Of a DNA stretch of 5,617 nucleotides, positions 1 through 5,597 are shown in pieces. Numbering within the stretch: the first letter of the stretch is position 1; every line of letters starts with the position of its first letter. The stretch is from Opitutaceae bacterium (GTDB taxonomy: Bacteria; Verrucomicrobiota; Verrucomicrobiae; Opitutales; Opitutaceae). The stretch is from positions 1-5,617 of the forward strand of contig JAISAX010000319.1 of the NCBI GenBank assembly GCA_031266495.1. The letters run 5' to 3'. A program made the translations under genes and the position numbers. Below the pieces are notes generated by a model. The model saw nothing but the letters and a program-made list of their open reading frames with translations. It searched no databases and had not been told where the DNA came from.

Positions 1-6
1 TTCATC

Positions 7-28
7 GGGGGGGGGGGGGGGGGGGGGG
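7..28 (-). repeat. C22 homopolymer just before a possible start codon
   Basis: Twenty-two G on the plus strand, so 22 C in the operon transcript. It lies 128 bases past the hydrolase stop and is followed at once by GATGAA, so an ATG at 5-3 starts two bases after the run. That ATG may open the next operon gene, but only five bases of it are in the window. In the three reading phases the run leads into ATG-AA, TGA (overlapping the ATG as ATGA) or GAT-GAA, so length change by slippage would alter how any upstream frame meets this start. Runs of this length are also prone to sequencing or assembly error, so the exact count is uncertain. Confidence 0.9.
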
Positions 29-91
29 AGCCGGAAATTTGGAGAAGCGTTGTTTTTTGGGTGAATGATAAACCTGGCGCGGGCGCGGCGT

Positions 92-155
92 CCATGAATC
101 CAGTGCCAAAAACAAGCACAATCGCGCCAGCAGCAGCCAGAAGGGAGAGGGAGAT
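92..155 (-). pseudogene. Third copy of the small hydrophobic ORF, no canonical start
   Basis: Directly after the TAA of the hydrolase, in the same frame, the sequence reads ISLSLLAAAGAIVLVFG and then TGFMDAAPAPG. The core GAIVLVFGTGF aligns without gaps with GIFVLVFGTRF of the small ORF at 5293-5388, with 17 identical bases (103-119). There is no ATG, GTG or TTG between the hydrolase stop and the core except a GTG inside the core (119-117); an ATC directly after the TAA would be a rare start. The frame has no stop and runs on through the C22 run to the window edge. It could be a decayed copy, an ORF using an unusual start, or a shared regulatory sequence. The listed bounds cover only the recognisable part. 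Confidence 0.3.
103..119. repeat. 17-base exact direct repeat, left copy
   Basis: GTGCCAAAAACAAGCAC on the plus strand, identical to 5333-5349 and in the same orientation. A looser version at 3698-3714 (ATGCCAATTATCAGCAT) agrees at 11 of 17 positions. All three have complementary ends (RTGC and GCAY). The copy lies in the spacer between the hydrolase and the possible next gene. Confidence 0.85.
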
Positions 156-2375
156 TTACTGCGCCAGCAGCAAGCTGCGCCACGGGAGCAGGCGGAGGTT
201 CGCGGGAAGAGCGGTTTCGGTGACGTTGCCCGTGGAGGGATCAAGAACGCGCACCTTGGCTGCGGCGGTCCTGCCGCTGGCAGTCAGGGAAAGTTCGTCG
301 CCGGAACGGTTCACGAGGAGATACAACCGGCGTCCGTCGCGACGAAAACGGGCGCAGGCGAAGGCGTCGTTGTCCGCCTTGCCCTGGCGCGTGATTTCGA
401 GATCAAATCCGGGCGAGAACGGGGTTTTGACGCGAGAGGCGATCCGGGAGACGGGTACGGGCGACGCAGAGGCAAACGCGCCGGCCACGGCGGCATCCTC
501 CGCCGGATACACGCCGAGCTTCGGAACGGCATCCACCCAGATGATCGCTCCGCCTGCCCGCTCGAATGTTTTCAGTTTTTCCAGAACCGCTTTTGGCAAA
601 AATTCCACGCGCGGCATCACGAGCGTGCGCAGTTCGCCGTCGCCAATTTTCATTGCGCCGTCCCCCGAAATTTCCGCGTCCGCGATGCCGTCGGGATGAA
701 CGATGGCGTATTCAATGCTTGCGCCGGGAAGCGCGTTTTCAATGGCCTCGAAATTTTGCTGACGCCCGGCGTAGGACGGCAACATTTTCGTCCAGTGCTG
801 CCTCGATGGCAGGTACGCGGCCTGAAGCGAGTGGATGGGATAATAGATGCCGGTGGCCGCGGCGAGGCGCGCGCCGCGCAGGACGACGCCGAGGCGGCCA
901 ATGTAGTCGTTGAAAAACCGATATTCATCTTCGGTATAACCGGCGCCGAACTCGGTTTTCGTCTCGCGACGGTCGAGGGGGAAATAGGCCGAAAGGATGT
1001 TCGCGCCGTGGAAGAACGCCATGTTGGCCGAGTTGAGCAACTGGCGCATCGGCGGCGAGAGACGCTTCAAGCCGCCGCCCTGGATAATCGGGTCGAGCAG
1101 GAGCATCACGTCGTCGTGTTTTTTCCAGAGTCCGAGTGAACTCATGAGGCGAACCTGATGAAATGGAAACGCCGCCGTTTGCCCGTCGTGAGGCATTCCT
1201 GCCTGCCCGCAGGCGACGCTGAATTCGGCGGCGAATTTCATCTGGTCGCCGTAGCAGGGGACGTGCATGGGGAGGCGTTCGTTGAAAATGAAATGGCCGG
1301 CGGATTTTAATCCGCGTTGCTCGCACCAGGTCGTGACGCGGCGGGCAAAATTCTGCGCGAGCAACCCGGCAACGGTCTGGTGAAAATGGATACGGGCGCG
1401 GCGCGATTCGAGGTCATCGCCCTCAAAAAGCGCGGGCAGCACGGGGAACAGATCATAGCCGTGCATTTCGCGAAATTTTTCGGGCAGAGCGGCGTTCCAC
1501 GAGACGCACGCCATCGGCGCGTCGTTTTTGGCGTCCGAATGCAGTTGCATCAGGTTCGGCTCGTTCATGTAAAACCCCTCGACCTTCGAGGAGGCGTCTT
1601 TGATGCGGGCAAGAATCGGCTCGTGCATCAGCGCGAGAAAACGCGTTGCGGTTTCCGGATTGAGCAGATCGGGATAATGTCCGGTGTGGCCGAATTGTTT
1701 CGCGGTTGATTTCACCTGCCCTTCGCGGTGAACGGTGACGAAACCGCATAGTTGCCAGTCGCCGCCAATACCGTCAACGACGACGTTTTTTGGAGAAATG
1801 CGCGACTCCGGAACAACGCGGGCGCGGCGAACGTCGCGTTTGCCATTTACGAGCGGATACATCGCCGCTCCGACAAAACGCTCCGCCCAGGCGGGCAATT
1901 CGAGCGTGACCGGCGCGCCGCCGTCGCTGCCACTGCCGTTGAGTTTGACGACTGCGACGCCGCGCACTTCGAGCGCGGGGTTTTGTTCGACAATTTTTCC
2001 GCCCGCCATCCCGCTCGGGTATCCGAAATCGTCGGCCAGCCAGATTTTCAGGCTCTTGGCACGGGCGGCGTCAACAATCGCGGGAATTTGCCCGGGACCG
2101 TCAGGGCCTTTCTGGTAAAGCTCGCGGTAAAAAAACGCCAGCGCCCCGCCGATGCCGTAGCGGGCGTATTTTTCGACCCTGTTGGCGGGAAGCTCATATT
2201 GAATTATTCGATACGCGTTTGGCGGATTCCTGAAGTCGCTCGCGATGGAGGCATCGAGCGTCGGACGCTGGTGGTTTTCCGCGGAAAAGACTGCCGTGGT
2301 CGCGAGGAGAAAAAGCACGCTCACGGGAAGCGCGGGCGTGAACGGGATACGGGAATGATGTCGGGCGATGATCAT
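156..2375 (-). CDS. Secreted glycoside hydrolase-like protein, GH106-like (739 aa)
   Basis: Probable exported glycan-cleaving enzyme. From the chosen ATG it has an N-terminal basic stretch and a hydrophobic segment (about residues 16-31, VLFLLATTAVFS), fitting a signal peptide cut near residue 31. Residues 48-60 (FRNPPNAYRIIQY) and the block LADDFGYPSGMAGG at 113-126 resemble the N-terminal barrel of GH106 alpha-L-rhamnosidase-like proteins, which usually read DExGWPSGxAGG. Further barrel motifs are GFYMNEP (267-273, Glu272) and HFIFNE (361-366, Glu366); these Glu are candidate catalytic residues by analogy only. Residues about 500-615 look like a GATase-like or trimerisation-type domain, followed by a C-terminal beta-rich part ending PWRSLLLAQ. 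The frame stays open upstream to 2651, but that part overlaps the WbsX-like gene and looks unlike protein, so the ATG just before the signal peptide was chosen. No Shine-Dalgarno is visible. The gap to the upstream gene is 31 bases and contains a C11 run. The rhamnosidase specificity is not established. Confidence 0.8.
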   Translation of the reverse strand: MIIARHHSRIPFTPALPVSVLFLLATTAVFSAENHQRPTLDASIASDFRNPPNAYRIIQYELPANRVEKYARYGIGGALAFFYRELYQKGPDGPGQIPAIVDAARAKSLKIWLADDFGYPSGMAGGKIVEQNPALEVRGVAVVKLNGSGSDGGAPVTLELPAWAERFVGAAMYPLVNGKRDVRRARVVPESRISPKNVVVDGIGGDWQLCGFVTVHREGQVKSTAKQFGHTGHYPDLLNPETATRFLALMHEPILARIKDASSKVEGFYMNEPNLMQLHSDAKNDAPMACVSWNAALPEKFREMHGYDLFPVLPALFEGDDLESRRARIHFHQTVAGLLAQNFARRVTTWCEQRGLKSAGHFIFNERLPMHVPCYGDQMKFAAEFSVACGQAGMPHDGQTAAFPFHQVRLMSSLGLWKKHDDVMLLLDPIIQGGGLKRLSPPMRQLLNSANMAFFHGANILSAYFPLDRRETKTEFGAGYTEDEYRFFNDYIGRLGVVLRGARLAAATGIYYPIHSLQAAYLPSRQHWTKMLPSYAGRQQNFEAIENALPGASIEYAIVHPDGIADAEISGDGAMKIGDGELRTLVMPRVEFLPKAVLEKLKTFERAGGAIIWVDAVPKLGVYPAEDAAVAGAFASASPVPVSRIASRVKTPFSPGFDLEITRQGKADNDAFACARFRRDGRRLYLLVNRSGDELSLTASGRTAAAKVRVLDPSTGNVTETALPANLRLLPWRSLLLAQ

Positions 2376-2394
2376 GGAGGTTTGAGAAAAATTC

Positions 2395-2405
2395 GGGGGG
2401 GGGGG
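2395..2405 (-). repeat. C11 homopolymer in the WbsX-hydrolase gap
   Basis: Eleven C on the coding strand, one base after the TAG of the WbsX-like gene and 19 bases before the hydrolase ATG. It makes up about a third of the 31-base gap, where a Shine-Dalgarno would be expected; the bases between run and ATG (GAATTTTTCTCAAACCTCC) hold none. Its length cannot change either protein because it lies outside both frames, so any effect would be on mRNA or transcription. Confidence 0.9.
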
Positions 2406-2406
2406 C

Positions 2407-3633
2407 CTACGGGACAAATTCCGGTTCGGGATGGCGGGCGTGATGTCCGTTGCAGGAAGGCGAAGCAGGCGCTTCACGGTTGATCCGGTCCTGCCCGAAA
2501 ACATCACGGATGGCTTCGAGGTAGCCGAGGCCGTTGAGCCGGTCGGGTTCCAGATAGCTGCCTTCCGTCCACTCGTTCCACGCGTTGATGGTGAAGAACG
2601 GACACGGCAGGGGACGTGACGCAAGCGCTGTCTTGACCGCCTGCAAGGCATCCCGGAAATGCGCGGGCGTATTGTTTTTTATCGAATACATGAACGGATA
2701 GCCGAGGTTGCCGAACACGTCGGATTGCACGGTGCGCGGCGATGAATCCCAGCCCATGGTGACGTTCGGATAATAAGGAAGCGGGCAGCGTTTTTCGATT
2801 TTTCCCCAGTAATCGAACCAGGCGTCACACACGACGCGGTAATCCACCTCGGGAAAGTCCCCCTCCCCCCCCTCGTAGTGGTGAATCCATACGTAGGAGG
2901 TGACGCTGTCGAAGCCGAGCGCGGCGACCTCGGCGGCAGTATCGAGGGCGGCGCTTTCGCCGGGCAGGATGGCGTTGGTGTAAACAATGGCGTTGAGGTG
3001 CAGGTCGGGGAATCCGGCGTCGCGGACTTTTGTACGGAAGCGGGCGAGCAGGCGCCGTGTGTTTGCCCTGCCGCCAAGGCCGGCGATCAGGCGGTCGAGC
3101 GCGTAGATGGAAAAGTAAGGACAGCCGTCATGCAGCCAGTAGGAGGGATGCGTAAAACAGGAACGGATACAATGGTCGGTGAGACGTTCAAACGTTTCCG
3201 CCGTGACGGCGCCGGGATAGAGCAACGGCGCGGCGTCGAGCAGGGAACGGGTGCGCCTGGCGGGGTGAATATCGATCCAGTCGTGGTTGGCCCACATGAG
3301 CGCGAACTTCAGGCGATGGTTGTTGGGCGCATTGAGGAACCCTTCGTCCAGAGCGCGCTGGAGAAAGGGGCCGTCATTATACCAATACCAGTCAAAAATG
3401 AAGGCATCGATGGCATGGCTGGCAGCGAGGTCGATCTTGGCGGCCATCACGGCGGGATCAGCCTCGTCGGAAAAACCGTCCTCCGGGAGTCGGGGTTGTC
3501 GATGGCCGGGAAAACGCGGTTTGGCCTGCTTGACCAGTTCCCATTCCGTCCAGCCGGGGCCATGCACCCGTTCGTTGCGTGGATCAACATGGTAGTTGGG
3601 AAAATAGTAAACGGCGACTTGCGGTGTTTTCAT
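2407..3633 (-). CDS. WbsX/GH99-like domain protein (408 aa)
   Basis: Cytoplasmic protein of the WbsX family (GH99-like fold, Pfam Glyco_tran_WbsX), known from O-antigen and polysaccharide loci and from catabolic glycan loci. No signal peptide: the protein starts directly with the first barrel strand, VAVYYFPNYH (6-15). Other family blocks are GPGWTEWELVKQAKPRF (25-41), FIFDWYWYNDGP (78-89), FALMWANHDW (110-119) and the hallmark INAWNEWTEGSYLEPD (349-364). Glu354 and Glu357 there match the N-E-W-x-E-G pattern thought to hold the catalytic acids. The length is normal for the family. The last 25 residues (Pro/His-rich) run past the fold. A TTG codon directly precedes the ATG (3636-3634); the ATG is preferred. 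It starts 12 bases after the small ORF at 3646-3765. Whether it acts as hydrolase or transferase is unresolved; the symporter and exported hydrolase beside it favour a catabolic, endo-glycosidase-like role. Confidence 0.88.
   Translation of the reverse strand: MKTPQVAVYYFPNYHVDPRNERVHGPGWTEWELVKQAKPRFPGHRQPRLPEDGFSDEADPAVMAAKIDLAASHAIDAFIFDWYWYNDGPFLQRALDEGFLNAPNNHRLKFALMWANHDWIDIHPARRTRSLLDAAPLLYPGAVTAETFERLTDHCIRSCFTHPSYWLHDGCPYFSIYALDRLIAGLGGRANTRRLLARFRTKVRDAGFPDLHLNAIVYTNAILPGESAALDTAAEVAALGFDSVTSYVWIHHYEGGEGDFPEVDYRVVCDAWFDYWGKIEKRCPLPYYPNVTMGWDSSPRTVQSDVFGNLGYPFMYSIKNNTPAHFRDALQAVKTALASRPLPCPFFTINAWNEWTEGSYLEPDRLNGLGYLEAIRDVFGQDRINREAPASPSCNGHHARHPEPEFVP
2859..2872 (-). repeat. G8-A-G5 tract inside the WbsX-like gene
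   Basis: On the coding strand eight G, one A and five G encode Glu-Gly-Gly-Glu-Gly (residues 254-258) in an acidic loop after YVWIHH. The G8 run is long enough for slippage, and a one-base change would truncate the protein well before the NEWTEG motif. As given, the frame is intact. Unlike the two C runs, the coding strand here carries G. Confidence 0.85.
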
Positions 3634-3645
3634 CAAATGGTGCGT

Positions 3646-3765
3646 TCAGGAGCGGGGTGAACATAGCATCCGTGATTCTTCGCGGGCCTTCATTCCCATG
3701 CCAATTATCAGCATGAAAATGCCAGCGAGCCAGTCCGCGCATGGGTGAAAAAGACGCCGCATCAT
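3646..3765 (-). CDS. Small hydrophobic protein, ATGA-coupled to the symporter gene (39 aa)
   Basis: Too short for routine gene calling. The first ATG (3765-3763) overlaps the symporter TGA (3764-3762) as ATGA, the usual sign of translational coupling; a second ATG follows at once. The peptide starts MMRRLFHPCADW, then has a short hydrophobic core LAGIFMLIIGMGM (13-25), then a charged tail KAREESR and a Cys-containing end. Arg before and Lys/Arg after the core suggest a single, rather short membrane segment. It ends 12 bases before the WbsX-like ATG and so fills most of what would be a 128-base gap. Its core aligns without gaps and in the same codon phase with the small ORF at 5293-5388 (GIFML versus GIFVL). 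Between these two core segments no second codon position changes over GIF[MV]L[IV][IF]G, as expected for a conserved hydrophobic peptide. Function unknown: a transporter-associated microprotein or a leader peptide are both possible. No ribosome binding site seen beyond the coupling. Confidence 0.5.
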   Translation of the reverse strand: MMRRLFHPCADWLAGIFMLIIGMGMKAREESRMLCSPRS

Positions 3766-5276
3766 GCGCAATCCGGTCCGGAAGAAGAAGAAATTGCAGT
3801 GGCGCGCCGCTCGCGAAGCTGTTGCTGAATCCCGGCGAGGCGGTTCCGGTCGAGCTTGTAACGGCAAAACACACAAAACGCGCCCAGCAGGCACAGCCCG
3901 GGAAACAGGGTGATGAACAGGCGGAGCCTGAAAATGGCCTGCGCCGTCATCTCCTCGCTGCCCGCGGTGTATCCGATAAATGACAACACTGCTCCGAGCA
4001 AAAGCGCGATGCCGGTGAACGCCATTTTCACGATGAAACTGAAAAAGGCGGAAAACATCCCCTCGCGCCTGTATCCGGTGAGCAATTCGTCCTCGTCGCA
4101 GATGTCGGCGATGAAGGCATTGTTCAGCAGCCAGCAGGCGCTCATGCCCAGCCCGATCGCCGCGGCCAGCACCAACTGCAAAAAGGGATAATCCGGGTTG
4201 AGCAAAAACCAGGAGCAAAAGTTGGCGATGCCGGCGACGAGCAGGCCGCTCAACAAAACCTTCCTCTTGTCAAAATGCCGGACCAGGACAGGCACGACAA
4301 ACGAGCCGGCAAGGCTCGTGAGTCCGCTCACCGTCCCGCTGAACCCCGTCCATGTAGCGGCCGTGGATTTGTTGCCTCCGCAAATGTAGAAAATGTTGGC
4401 GTAGGTCTTGAGCACGCCGACGAAATACATGCCGAGGATGACCAGAAAAATCATGCAGCAGAGGTTGCGAAACGACCTGTTTTTCAAGATCAGCAACCCG
4501 GACTTGAACAGGCTGACCTTGGGATCCCCGGCCTTTTGCCGATGCCTTTCTCTGGTGAATACAAATGCGGGCAGCGCGCTCAGAAGGATAAACAAGGCCA
4601 CCGCCCAGGCCACGTAGCGCACGCCGATCACTTCCGCCTTCACACCGGAATCCGCAGCCAGCGATGCCAGCGGCGCCAGCATCGGCGCATACCAGACGGA
4701 TTCTCCCGCCGCAAAAACCGCGCGGACATGCTCTCCTGTTTCGATGCACAACTTGTAGAGCCACGGAATCGAGAACGTGGCGAGCGAGGCGAACACCATG
4801 CGGTATTTTTGCAGGTCGGCACGCTCGTCATAATCGTCCGACAATTCCAGCCCCAGCGCGTAGTAAGGGACGGCAAAAATGGTGAACATCAGGTAAAAGA
4901 AAATGCAGGCGAGCACCGCGTAGATAAACAGCGGCCAACTGCTCCACCAAGGCGACGCCATGTAGGAAATCCCGAACGCCAGCGCTGTCAGGATGCCGCC
5001 AGCGAGAATGAACGGACGACGGCGGCCAAAACGGCTCCGGCAATTGTCGGAAATATTCCCCATCAACGGGTCTGTAATCATGTCGATGAAGCGCGGGATG
5101 GAAATCGCCCAGCCAACCAGCATCGAATCAAGGCCCAGTCCGATGTTGAAAATCGGGATAAAGAGATTGTTCAGGCCGTTGGTTGCGAGTTGTTCGGAAA
5201 AGCCTCCGGACCCCCAGGCGATTTTTTCCTGCAATGGCAATTTCTCGCGCGGGGAAGTGGGTGGTTCGTGGCTCAT
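3762..5276 (-). CDS. GPH-family (MelB-like) sugar:cation symporter, MFS (504 aa)
   Basis: Inner-membrane secondary transporter of the glycoside-pentoside-hexuronide:cation symporter family (relatives MelB, UidB, XynB), taking up a sugar or oligosaccharide with Na+ or H+. The segment RFIDMITDPLMGNISD (62-77) with Asp65 and Asp69 matches the helix II cation-site Asp pair of MelB, followed by the loop SRFGRRRPFILAG (81-93). The family's second signature lies at 390-407 (ADICDEDELLTGYRREGM). About twelve hydrophobic segments are visible, starting near 38, 53, 90, 117, 160, 221, 272, 312, 338, 366, 410 and 452, with a longer loop near 180-218 that varies in this family. The cytoplasmic N-terminus (PREKLPLQEKIAWGSGGF) is typical and supports the ATG at 5276; the frame is open to a TTG at 5372, but that part overlaps the small ORF at 5293-5388. 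It ends in an ATGA overlap with the next small ORF. The sugar specificity cannot be read from the sequence. Confidence 0.92.
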   Translation of the reverse strand: MSHEPPTSPREKLPLQEKIAWGSGGFSEQLATNGLNNLFIPIFNIGLGLDSMLVGWAISIPRFIDMITDPLMGNISDNCRSRFGRRRPFILAGGILTALAFGISYMASPWWSSWPLFIYAVLACIFFYLMFTIFAVPYYALGLELSDDYDERADLQKYRMVFASLATFSIPWLYKLCIETGEHVRAVFAAGESVWYAPMLAPLASLAADSGVKAEVIGVRYVAWAVALFILLSALPAFVFTRERHRQKAGDPKVSLFKSGLLILKNRSFRNLCCMIFLVILGMYFVGVLKTYANIFYICGGNKSTAATWTGFSGTVSGLTSLAGSFVVPVLVRHFDKRKVLLSGLLVAGIANFCSWFLLNPDYPFLQLVLAAAIGLGMSACWLLNNAFIADICDEDELLTGYRREGMFSAFFSFIVKMAFTGIALLLGAVLSFIGYTAGSEEMTAQAIFRLRLFITLFPGLCLLGAFCVFCRYKLDRNRLAGIQQQLRERRATAISSSSGPDCA

Positions 5277-5292
5277 GGGTTGTGTGGCGCAG

Positions 5293-5388
5293 TCAGCCTG
5301 GCATATCGGGGCCATCTTTCGCCACGAAACGGGTGCCAAAAACAAGCACGAATATGCCAACAGTGCGGGCAACCCGCGACAGCCTCAT
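5293..5388 (-). CDS. Small hydrophobic protein or leader peptide before the symporter (31 aa)
   Basis: A short ATG-to-TGA frame ending 16 bases before the symporter ATG. The peptide begins MRLSRVARTV (three Arg), continues into a hydrophobic core GIFVLVFG (11-18), then TRFVAKDGPD and a PG end. The basic N-terminus with a short apolar core suggests membrane insertion with the N-terminus inside, or a leader peptide. The core matches that of the 39-residue ORF at 3646-3765, and 17 of its bases (5333-5349) recur exactly at 103-119. A small hairpin, GCGGG-CAA-CCCGC (5365-5377), lies within its fifth to ninth codons. Upstream there is only a weak GGA, no clear Shine-Dalgarno. Function unknown. The same bases could instead be a regulatory element whose open frame is accidental; the shared codon phase argues against that, but the sample is tiny. 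Confidence 0.42.
   Translation of the reverse strand: MRLSRVARTVGIFVLVFGTRFVAKDGPDMPG
5333..5349. repeat. 17-base exact direct repeat, right copy
   Basis: Same 17 bases as 103-119, here 56 bases upstream of the symporter ATG and inside the 31-residue small ORF, where they encode Val-Leu-Val-Phe-Gly and part of Thr. Similarity to the 3698-3714 version extends outward: GAATATGCCAA at 5350-5360 versus GAAAATGCCAG at 3715-3725 (9 of 11). Confidence 0.85.
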
Positions 5389-5422
5389 CCGTCATCCGGC
5401 GCACAGTCGAAGTGGCGAGGGC

Positions 5423-5446
5423 GTGGCACGGGCTTCCAGCCCGTGG
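5423..5446. repeat. REP-like hairpin, copy 1
   Basis: GTGGCACGGGC, loop TTCCA, GCCCGTGG. The stem CACGGGC/GCCCGTG (5427-5433 with 5439-5445) has seven perfect pairs and a five-base loop. It is the first of three related elements within 175 bases in the non-coding stretch upstream of the operon. The family form is GTRGCRCGGGC-N5-GCCCGY. Such dispersed GC palindromes are common between genes in some Verrucomicrobiota and Planctomycetota, from memory. Confidence 0.75.
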
Positions 5447-5453
5447 GGATTTT

Positions 5454-5472
5454 CGATTCTCGATTCTCGATT
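5454..5472. repeat. CGATTCT tandem repeat (2.7 units)
   Basis: Two full CGATTCT units and a partial CGATT, starting nine bases after hairpin copy 1. The short spacing suggests it belongs to the same mobile or amplified repeat block. No function is evident. Confidence 0.7.
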
Positions 5473-5528
5473 GAAGGAGCAGTTTGTATCCATCAGGGGA
5501 GCACTCCAAAAAGAGGACAGGTTCCGGA

Positions 5529-5550
5529 GTGGCGCGGGCGTCTCGCCCGC
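5529..5550. repeat. REP-like hairpin, copy 2
   Basis: GTGGCGCGGGC, loop GTCTC, GCCCGC. The stem GCGGGC/GCCCGC (5534-5539 with 5545-5550) has six perfect pairs and the same loop length as copies 1 and 3, in the same orientation. Confidence 0.75.
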
Positions 5551-5573
5551 AAGCGTTGCCTCTCCGCTCCGAC

Positions 5574-5597
5574 GTAGCGCGGGCATCTTGCCCGTGG
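5574..5597. repeat. REP-like hairpin, copy 3
   Basis: GTAGCGCGGGC, loop ATCTT, GCCCGTGG. The stem (5578-5584 with 5590-5596) has seven pairs, one of them G-U in RNA. It is 45 bases from copy 2 and in the same orientation. Confidence 0.75.

Noticed and set aside
2..244. Minus-strand open frame of 80 codons ending in TGA at 4-2
   Set aside because: Most of it overlaps the hydrolase end in another frame. Its end in an ATGA with the possible next start is noted as a curiosity tied to the C22 phase.
61..699. Plus-strand open frame antisense to the hydrolase 3' end
   Set aside because: Arg/Ser/Ala-rich shadow of the hydrolase with no family motif.
2376..2651. N-terminal extension of the hydrolase to the first start in its open frame
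   Set aside because: It would overlap 245 bases of the WbsX-like gene in another frame, has Arg/Pro/Ser-rich composition typical of a GC-rich shadow, and would bury the signal peptide.
5320..5340. Sigma-54-like promoter (TTGGCAC on the minus strand)
   Set aside because: The TGGCAC half is present, but the -12 GC is missing at the required spacing, here and in the left copy of the repeat.
5277..5372. N-terminal extension of the symporter to a TTG
   Set aside because: The family starts with a short cytoplasmic tail like MSHEPPTSPREKLPLQEK; the extension would add a stray hydrophobic Cys-rich stretch and overlap the small ORF.
5365..5377. GCGGG-CAA-CCCGC hairpin as terminator or attenuator
   Set aside because: Five-base stem with no following T run; too small to defend in GC-rich DNA.
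4275..5474. Long plus-strand open frame of 399 codons
   Set aside because: It is antisense to the symporter, very rich in Arg, Gln, Pro and His, and has no recognisable domain.
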